A stretch of DNA of 5,649 nt from Peptostreptococcaceae bacterium (GTDB taxonomy: Bacteria > Bacillota_A > Clostridia > Peptostreptococcales > Acidaminobacteraceae), in assembly GCA_013619035.1 (NCBI GenBank), contig JABXKX010000445.1, positions 1-5,649 on the forward strand, given 5' to 3'. Both the position numbers and the translations under genes were made by a program. Numbering within the stretch: position 1 is the first letter of the stretch; each line of letters begins with the position of its first letter. Below the pieces are notes generated by a model. The model was not told where the DNA came from. It was given only the letters and a program-made list of their open reading frames with translations, and searched no databases. Shown here piece after piece: positions 1-4,564 of this stretch.

Positions 1-3000
1 GAATCAACTGAAGCAGGTGGTTGTATTCCAGTTCCTATGACTGGTGATTATGAAGTAAGAGCATTTGTTTGGGATGACTTATCATCACCAGATTTAATCA
101 GCAATGTCTTAACGCTTATAGGTTATCCTCAGATTCAAACGAATTTAAAGAACGTGACTGTTCAAAATGATACTTATAACTTCTATGTACTTGCAGATGG
201 TGGCAAAGGAGAAGTTAATCATACTGTTACCCATAATGCGAATCTAGTTGATAAAGATTCTGATAGTCGATATTCAGTTACGCTAGTAGAAGGTAACAAT
301 ACTATCATTGTAACTGCTACAGATAGTTTAGATCATGTAACAGAAGAAACGTATACTGTTGTTTATGATGCTAATACAGACATTCAAGCTTCTTTGAAAA
401 GTTTTATTCAATCGTCGCATGATTATCAGCTTAAGCAAAATAAAACACCCGGTGTAGGAACAATTGGTGGCGAGTGGTCAGTAGTATCAGTTGCTAGATC
501 TGGTTTAGAAGTTAATGAAAACTACTATTCTGATTACTACGATAAAGTTGTAACATATGTAAAAGCTGAAGATGCAAAATCATCAAAAAAATTCAGTGAT
601 AAAGTTACAGATGTAGAAAGAATTATTCTTGCACTTAATGCCGTTGGTATTAATCTATTAGATTATGTCTTTGATAAAGAGGGTCATTTTCCAGGTATTA
701 AGCCTTCTGGTGAACTTGGAGAAAGACAAGGTGCAAATGAACTAATTTTTGCTCTTTTAGCAATAGACAGTCATAATCATACGAGTGAAAACAAAACAAT
801 TACAAGAGATGAAATTGTTGATAAGTTACTAAATGACTATCAGGTATCAAGTGGTGGTTTCTCACTAACTAATAATGGGCATGAAGCAGGTCTTGATATT
901 ACTGCCATGGCAGTTCAAGCACTTTCGAATTACTATGATGATGCTGAGGTAAAAACAGCTGTAGATAGATCATTAGAATTCTTATCAGGTGCCCAAACAT
1001 CAAATGGTATGTTTGGTGAAAACAGTTCATCAGAAACAATTTCTCAAACGCTTGTTGCATTAACTGCAATGGATATCAATCCATTTACAGATGAAAGATT
1101 CATCAAAAATGACACAAACTTAGTAGAAGCATTGGTAGAGTTTAGAACAGATGAGGGTGGCTTCAAACATGTTCTGAATGAAGAAGTTAATGCTATGGCA
1201 TCAGACCAAGGCTTATATGCTTTAGTAGCAGTCGATAGATTTTTAGATAAGAAAAATAGTCTTTACGATATGAATGATGTTAAAGCGTTTAGTGATGTTA
1301 TTGGTTCTGTAACGTTATCTATAGAAGCTAGAACAGCTGGTTTAGGAGACTTCTATTCAGTACAGTCACTTGATTTATTAGAAGGTGATACTGCATGGAC
1401 TGTATTGACAAGAGTAGCTGAAAAAGAAAAGCTTACTATTGATAGCAGTTATTATGAACAATTTGATTCTGTTTATATCCATTCAATTAATGGCATAGGA
1501 GAATTTGATTACACATCATCAAGTGGATGGATGTATACAGTAAATAATGAATTTGCAAATGTAGGTCTATCAAAATATAACTTAACTGATGATGATAATA
1601 TTAGAGTACGTTTTACGGTGAATGGCTATGGTCAAGACTTAAAAGAACCTCTTGTTAATGTTTTAAAATTACTGATTGATGAAGCTAAAGCACTAAAAGC
1701 AAGTGGTTATACAAGCGATACATTTAGAGAGTTAACAGAAACAATTACTGAAGTTGAAAACATTGCAAATAATCAAGCGTATAACTCAACTGAAACCGAT
1801 GTTGAGTTAGAGGTTAGTGATGAAATTAATAAACTTAGATTAGCAATTGAACATTTAGTAGATATAGACGATGTTGCTGATACTATGGTTCCTGACGATT
1901 TTGAAAACGATTTGTGGCTACGTTCAAATTATCAAGAATTAAAGGTAGATCAAACATATCAACTGGTTTCAAGACATGTACCTGAAATCATTGATAATCC
2001 GATAAGTAACAGTATTTCTCATCCTAAGTATACTTATAAAGCTGTAGAGGGTGATTCTGCAACCATTGGTGATAATGGTTTAATTACGGCAAAGAAACTG
2101 GGTACTACAATATTTGAAGTATCTTACGAAGCTACAAATGCTAATGGAAAAGCATATGGTGCTTGTTCAGAAGTTAATAAAGCATATATTGTAGTAGACG
2201 TTATAGATGATGTAGATACTGGCATTAATCTCTCTACAGATATTTCAGAAAGACAATACGATACCGTATACTTTGCTGAAGGTAATTCAGTGGATTATCA
2301 CTTCAATGTTACACAAACAGGAGCCGATTCTGTAAAAGTCACTTGCAATGGTAAAGAAGTAGCTGAAGATAATGGCTACACAGTATTGTTAGAAAATCGT
2401 GCCAACATTATTGGTATTGAAGCTGCAAATAGCAAAGGCATTAAGAAACTATACTACACAATTGATGCTAGAAAGATAGAAATAAACATCGTAAATAACG
2501 ATGGGTCTAATGACAATATCGAAGTAGGAGATGAAGTTGTTATTGGCTTTAAAGGTATTACAATCCCGGTTTACAAATTAGCAACAATATACAATCCAAC
2601 AATGACAGCTTGGGGTGGTAAAGGTACCTGCGTTGAATACACTGACCAAGATGGCAAGACTATTAAGGGTACAAATAAAACTCAGTATGACATAGCTAAG
2701 ACAAATAAAATAACTGTGACATTTGATGAGGAAGGTACCTTTAAGTTATCAAATGGTAACATATTCTGTTCTTGGTGGGGAAGTAAATTAGGTACAGATA
2801 GAGATATGACTGGTCCAGGTGAACCGAATTTAAATGCACCAGTTTTAGAAGATCATTTTTCAAAATTACCTGATATTACAATAAATGTTGTTAAACAAGT
2901 AACTGTATCTGCAACAGATATCGAAATCATTGATGGTTCAAGAGAAGTCGTGATTGATAATGATATTTCATTAAGTGCAAGAGTTTTACCTGAGAATGTA

Positions 3001-4005
3001 ACAGATAATCAATATACTTGGTCATCTAGTGATGAAAAAATAGCGACAATTTCAAATCAAGGTATGGTTCATGGTGTGAAAGAGGGGACCGTGACAATTA
3101 CTGCAAGGTCACATGATGGTGATTTTACTGCTACATGCCAAGTAACAGTTAAACCTAAGCCACCTGCTACTGTTGAGGAAAAATCAGGACTAAATGCATT
3201 GATACTAACAGCAGAAGCCAAAGTTGAATCAGAGTATTCTGTGTCGAGTTATGCAATTTTAAAAGAAAAGTTAGCAAAAGCTAAGCTGGTTAGTGAAAGT
3301 CAAACAGCCAATAAAGATGAGGTTGATGAGTCGTTTACTCAACTGAAAAACGCTCTTGATAACTTAAAGGTATTCATGGATATTACTTACTCAGTTTCTC
3401 CTGAAGAAATCCATCCTGGCGATGAGGTGACTGTAACAATTACAGGTTTAGTAGAAGCTAGTGGACTTAGTGGTATAAAGGCCTTGATATCAAAATTCGA
3501 TACGGATTTTGATGGCATAAATTCTGTTCAATCAGAAAATGGTAATAATGATTTTGAGTTAGTAAAGACAATCATGTTTACTGTTCCAGAGAATTCAGAA
3601 GCTGGAGATTATCATTTAACAAATGGTCATTTACAAAAGACAAAATCAGAGATGATTTATCCTCAACCACCGATTTTTGAAGACAGACATGAAAAGTTAT
3701 ATGAAGGTTCAATGCCAGATGTAACGATTACTGTAGCAACTAGGGTCGATGGAAAAGAAGCCTTAAATGCAAAATTCATAGAAGTTGAAGCTTTGGACGA
3801 AGATGATTATAACGAAAATGGATGGACCACACTTCAAATAGTATTAGAAAGTGCGAAAGCTGTTTATAGTAGTGATGCATCTACATCAGAAGAAGTTGAA
3901 GATATCTTAGCTGAATTAATTGAAGCCATCAATGACTTAGTTTCTAAGGTAACTTCTTCAGCATATGAGCTAAAAGATGAAGATTTAAGTCCAAATGATT
4001 ATTAG
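1..4005 (+). CDS. Large modular cell-surface protein with prenyltransferase-like barrel, DUF4430, Ig-like and FIVAR-like domains (5' partial, ends at in-frame TAG)
   Basis: The frame is open from base 1, so the N-terminus lies outside the window. The ATG at 37 is unlikely to be the start: it has no ribosome-binding site, no signal peptide follows, and it sits inside a beta domain. Numbering residues from base 1, the order is: end of a beta domain (1-40, with AFVWDDL), Ig-like (41-124), prenyltransferase-like alpha/alpha barrel (about 150-428), DUF4430/transcobalamin C-terminal-like (435-547), FIVAR-like helices (553-620), Ig-like (638-737), Ig-like (739-823), beta module A (826-964), BIG2 (969-1051), FIVAR-like (1058-1125), beta module B (1127-1245) and FIVAR-like (1249-1316). 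The domain types point to an extracellular adhesive or ligand-binding protein; the exact role is unknown. No LPXTG, SLH or membrane segment is visible. The frame stops at TAG 4003-4005 but continues open to 4479, so this is probably a truncated product. Confidence is high for coding, moderate for domain names. Confidence 0.93.
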   Translation, partial: ESTEAGGCIPVPMTGDYEVRAFVWDDLSSPDLISNVLTLIGYPQIQTNLKNVTVQNDTYNFYVLADGGKGEVNHTVTHNANLVDKDSDSRYSVTLVEGNNTIIVTATDSLDHVTEETYTVVYDANTDIQASLKSFIQSSHDYQLKQNKTPGVGTIGGEWSVVSVARSGLEVNENYYSDYYDKVVTYVKAEDAKSSKKFSDKVTDVERIILALNAVGINLLDYVFDKEGHFPGIKPSGELGERQGANELIFALLAIDSHNHTSENKTITRDEIVDKLLNDYQVSSGGFSLTNNGHEAGLDITAMAVQALSNYYDDAEVKTAVDRSLEFLSGAQTSNGMFGENSSSETISQTLVALTAMDINPFTDERFIKNDTNLVEALVEFRTDEGGFKHVLNEEVNAMASDQGLYALVAVDRFLDKKNSLYDMNDVKAFSDVIGSVTLSIEARTAGLGDFYSVQSLDLLEGDTAWTVLTRVAEKEKLTIDSSYYEQFDSVYIHSINGIGEFDYTSSSGWMYTVNNEFANVGLSKYNLTDDDNIRVRFTVNGYGQDLKEPLVNVLKLLIDEAKALKASGYTSDTFRELTETITEVENIANNQAYNSTETDVELEVSDEINKLRLAIEHLVDIDDVADTMVPDDFENDLWLRSNYQELKVDQTYQLVSRHVPEIIDNPISNSISHPKYTYKAVEGDSATIGDNGLITAKKLGTTIFEVSYEATNANGKAYGACSEVNKAYIVVDVIDDVDTGINLSTDISERQYDTVYFAEGNSVDYHFNVTQTGADSVKVTCNGKEVAEDNGYTVLLENRANIIGIEAANSKGIKKLYYTIDARKIEINIVNNDGSNDNIEVGDEVVIGFKGITIPVYKLATIYNPTMTAWGGKGTCVEYTDQDGKTIKGTNKTQYDIAKTNKITVTFDEEGTFKLSNGNIFCSWWGSKLGTDRDMTGPGEPNLNAPVLEDHFSKLPDITINVVKQVTVSATDIEIIDGSREVVIDNDISLSARVLPENVTDNQYTWSSSDEKIATISNQGMVHGVKEGTVTITARSHDGDFTATCQVTVKPKPPATVEEKSGLNALILTAEAKVESEYSVSSYAILKEKLAKAKLVSESQTANKDEVDESFTQLKNALDNLKVFMDITYSVSPEEIHPGDEVTVTITGLVEASGLSGIKALISKFDTDFDGINSVQSENGNNDFELVKTIMFTVPENSEAGDYHLTNGHLQKTKSEMIYPQPPIFEDRHEKLYEGSMPDVTITVATRVDGKEALNAKFIEVEALDEDDYNENGWTTLQIVLESAKAVYSSDASTSEEVEDILAELIEAINDLVSKVTSSAYELKDEDLSPNDY
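121..372 (+). other. Ig-like beta-sandwich domain of the large surface protein
   Basis: Residues 41-124 show alternating hydrophobic beta strands, with ADGGKGEVNHTVTHN, then YSVTLVEGNNTIIVTATD and ending TEETYTVVYD. The pattern 'LxEGxNxIxVxATDxxGxxTxxxYxVxYD' is the usual ending of bacterial Ig/cadherin-like repeats in Gram-positive surface proteins. It probably acts as a stalk or spacer in front of the barrel domain. The exact Pfam family cannot be fixed by eye. Confidence 0.65.
448..1284 (+). other. Prenyltransferase-like / transcobalamin-like alpha/alpha-barrel domain
   Basis: Residues about 150-428 are helix-rich with repeated motifs typical of the terpenoid cyclase/prenyltransferase superfamily: GGEWSVVSVARSG (around 157), SSGGFSLTNNGHEAGLDITAMAVQAL (two stretches, about 284-308), FLSGAQTSNGMFGE, SSETISQTLVALTAMDINP and GGFKHVLNEEVNAMASDQGL. 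The segment around D299 (DITAMAVQAL, then AQTSNGMFG) recalls the DTAAMA and AQxxxGxFGN segments of animal transcobalamin, from memory. No DDxx catalytic acid motif of cyclases is obvious, so ligand binding is more likely than catalysis. It is followed directly by DUF4430, the same order as in transcobalamin and intrinsic factor. Confidence 0.8.
1303..1641 (+). other. DUF4430 / transcobalamin C-terminal-like domain (first copy, complete)
   Basis: Residues 435-547 carry the family hallmarks in order: VTLSIEA opening strand, LLEGDTAWTVLTRV helix start, SINGIGEFDYTSSSGWMYTV core with the conserved Gly-Trp-Met-Tyr, NNEFANVGLSKYNLTDDDNI, and the closing strand RVRFTVNGYGQDL. In animal cobalamin carriers this small beta domain packs against the alpha barrel and closes over the corrinoid. 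Here it follows the barrel with only a short linker, so the pair could form one ligand-binding unit. The ligand is not shown by the sequence. Confidence 0.85.
1657..1860 (+). repeat. FIVAR-like three-helix repeat, copy 1
   Basis: Residues 553-620 read as amphipathic helices: LLIDEAKALKASGYTSDTFR, then ETITEVENIANNQ, and a last helix EINKLRLAIEHLV. The pattern 'L..I.EA......Y....F..L...I..VE.I......T...V......L..AI..L' matches FIVAR-type helical linkers of Gram-positive surface proteins. It resembles the stretches at 3172-3375 and 3745-3948 in spacing and key Leu/Ala/Tyr positions, with low residue identity. Confidence 0.6.
1912..2211 (+). other. Ig-like (BIG2-type) domain of the large surface protein
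   Basis: Residues 638-737 start LWLRSNYQELKVDQTYQLVS and contain EGDSATIGDNGLITAKKLGT, the typical BIG2 turn (xATIxxxGxITAxxxGxxxxxV), then a closing strand NKAYIVVDVIDD. The RHVPEII...NPIS insertion between the first strands makes it longer than a standard BIG2 domain. Two such features together suggest a variant surface Ig fold. It likely serves as a stalk or interaction module. Confidence 0.65.
2215..2469 (+). other. Second Ig-like domain directly before beta-module A
   Basis: Residues 739-823 contain FAEGNSVDYHFNVTQTGADS, VKVTCNGKEVAEDNGYTVLL and ENRANIIGIEAANSKGIKKL, then a closing YYTIDA strand. The 'G.Y.V.L..R.N.I.I.A....G' run is typical of bacterial Ig-like repeats that end with a short linker into the next domain. 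No family name can be fixed by eye. Confidence 0.5.
2476..2892 (+). repeat. Beta-rich repeated module, copy A
   Basis: Residues 826-964 begin with IEINIVNN, then IEVGDEVVIGFKGITIPVYK, a Gly/aromatic loop NPTMTAWGGKG, the strand KITVTFDEEGTFKLSNGN, an unusual SWWGSKLGTD loop and GPGEPNLNAP, ending FSKLPDITINV. Copies B (3379-3735) and C (4117-4476) share the G-D/E-x-V/I opening, a 'T[FI]..G.[FY].L[ST][NE]G' strand and the LPDI.I.V-type ending. I do not recognise a named family with certainty. Confidence 0.6.
2905..3153 (+). other. BIG2 (bacterial Ig-like group 2) domain
   Basis: Residues 969-1051 give a near-textbook BIG2 sequence: ISLSARVLPENVTDNQYTWS, then SSDEKIATISNQGMVHGVKE and GTVTITARSHDGDFTATCQV, ending TVKPK. 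The WSSSDxxIATISxxGxVxGxxxGTxTITA signature is unmistakable. BIG2 domains are common in bacterial adhesins and surface enzymes; here it separates module A from the second helical linker. Confidence 0.9.
3172..3375 (+). repeat. FIVAR-like three-helix repeat, copy 2
   Basis: Residues 1058-1125 run EEKSGLNALILTAEAKVESE, YSVSSYAILKEKLAKAKLVS, then a third helix VDESFTQLKNALDNLKVF. This is the clearest FIVAR-type unit of the three: 'L..LI..AE......Y...SY..L...L..A..V.......... VD.....L..AL..L'. It joins BIG2 to beta-module B and likely acts as a rigid spacer. Confidence 0.75.
3379..3735 (+). repeat. Beta-rich repeated module, copy B
   Basis: Residues 1127-1245 open with ITYSVSPEEIHPGDEVTVTI and TGLVEASGL, continue with the strand IMFTVPENSEAGDYHLTNGH, and close with EGSMPDVTITV. 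The opening and closing strands match copies A and C, while the aromatic Trp/Gly loop of copy A is replaced by an acidic stretch KFDTDFDGIN. It is the most divergent of the three copies. Confidence 0.55.
3745..3948 (+). repeat. FIVAR-like three-helix repeat, copy 3
   Basis: Residues 1249-1316: KEALNAKFIEVEALDEDDYN, then WTTLQIVLESAKAVYSSDAS and TSEEVEDILAELIEAINDLV. It keeps the 'L......E......Y....W..L...LE.AK.V......T...V......L..AI..L' layout of copy 2. A short polar linker ending SPNDY follows, and then the in-frame TAG. Confidence 0.7.
4003..4005 (+). other. In-frame amber (TAG) codon interrupting the large surface-protein gene
   Basis: The codons read ...CCA AAT GAT TAT TAG ACT TTC TAT... 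in the frame of the upstream gene. Domain-level homology continues on the far side without a frame change. The TAG falls in the linker between the third FIVAR-like helix bundle and beta-module copy C, so the shortened protein loses one whole terminal module. A single transition from CAG (Gln) would create it; several other one-base changes are equally possible. Confidence 0.9.
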
Positions 4006-4479
4006 ACTTTCTATTACACTGCAGATGAAGAGATAAAAAAAGACGGTATTGAAGTAACTTTTGTTGATAACAACACCATTCAGATCGGTGATGTTAGTCA
4101 TCAAGTAAAAAATAAGCTTATTACTTATACCATCAATGCAGGTGATGACACTATCATTAGTGCTGGTGAAACCATCACAATTAATTTTGCAGGTGTTGAT
4201 ACACCGATTTACACAGTAAGTGGTCAATGGAACTCTTCTTACGGTGGTGATTATAAACTCATCTATAGGTGTGATATTCCAAATTTGAACTTAGTTGAAT
4301 CATCTACTAAGAACTTAAGTAAAATTGATATTACAATTCCAGGTGATGCATCTGGAGAGTACTTATTAACAGAAGGTACTGTTTTTGAAAAGGTAAATGA
4401 GTGGTCACCTGGTGTTGATGGAATTGGTACAGAAGGTAACTTTGGCAGACTGCCAATTATTAAGTTGAATGTAGAGTAG
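4006..4479 (+). pseudogene. Detached 3' end of the large surface-protein gene, beyond the in-frame TAG (beta-module copy C)
   Basis: These 157 codons lie in the same frame as the gene upstream and directly follow its TAG. They contain no further stop until TAG 4477-4479. The translation resembles modules A and B of the upstream gene: GETITINFAGVDTPIYTV parallels GDEVVIGFKGITIPVYKL of copy A, and the ending LPIIKLNV parallels LPDITINV. The final codons lie 19 bases before the next gene, as expected for the true end of an operon gene. No ATG or ribosome-binding site near 4006 would allow independent translation; a TTG at 4285 exists, but it starts mid-module and has no Shine-Dalgarno sequence. 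The stretch is therefore best read as the original C-terminus. It would be expressed only if the TAG is read through, is a sequencing error, or is reverted. The translated end carries no sorting signal. Confidence 0.85.
4117..4476 (+). repeat. Beta-rich repeated module, copy C (beyond the TAG)
   Basis: The segment reads LITYTINAGDDTIISAGETI, then NFAGVDTPIYTVSGQWNSSY, the strand IDITIPGDASGEYLLTEGTV, a loop with EWSPGVDGIGTEG, and ends FGRLPIIKLNVE. The match to copy A (FKGITIPVYK against FAGVDTPIYT; KLPDITINV against RLPIIKLNV) shows that this is coding sequence of the same gene rather than chance open frame. Confidence 0.65.
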
Positions 4480-4488
4480 ATATAGTGC

Positions 4489-4494
4489 AGGAGG
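4489..4494 (+). promoter_or_regulatory. Ribosome-binding site AGGAGG of the downstream gene
   Basis: AGGAGG is followed by TTTT and then ATG at 4499. The spacer of 4 bases is short but the match to the 16S anti-Shine-Dalgarno is strong. It decides the start of the second gene and lies just after the tandem stop TAG-ATA-TAG of the first gene. No promoter or terminator fits in the 19-base gap, so co-transcription is likely. Confidence 0.9.
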
Positions 4495-4498
4495 TTTT

Positions 4499-4564
4499 AT
4501 GAACTTAAGAAAAATTATTGTGCTCCTGCTTATAATGCTGATGTCTGTTACATCTACATTTGCA
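4499..4564 (+). other. Signal peptide of the downstream secreted protein
   Basis: Residues 1-22 show a basic N-region (R4, K5), a hydrophobic stretch IIVLLLIMLM and a polar C-region SVTSTFA, with small/neutral residues at -3 and -1 (T20, A22) before LEMPS. This fits Sec/SPase I export. There is no Cys after the cut, so it is not a lipoprotein. Confidence 0.85.

Noticed and set aside
37..39. ATG as the start of the large gene
   Set aside because: The frame is open to base 1, there is no Shine-Dalgarno sequence before it, no signal peptide follows, and it lies inside a beta domain. The gene is truncated by the window edge.
4003..4005. Pyrrolysine as the leading explanation for the in-frame TAG
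   Set aside because: Pyrrolysine is known mainly from methylamine methyltransferases and a few other proteins. A surface adhesin linker is an unlikely site, and no pyl genes are visible here. Kept only as an alternative to test.
3985..4227. Minus-strand open frame of 80 codons
   Set aside because: It lies opposite the coherent plus-strand module C coding sequence, and its translation shows no recognisable domain or start signal.
4285..4479. Small independent gene from a TTG start
   Set aside because: It begins mid-way in beta-module C, in the frame of the large gene, and has no ribosome-binding site. It is the tail of the interrupted gene.
4480..4498. Terminator or promoter between the two genes
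   Set aside because: The 19-base gap has room only for the tandem stop and the AGGAGG; no inverted repeat with a T-run or -10/-35 pair is present.
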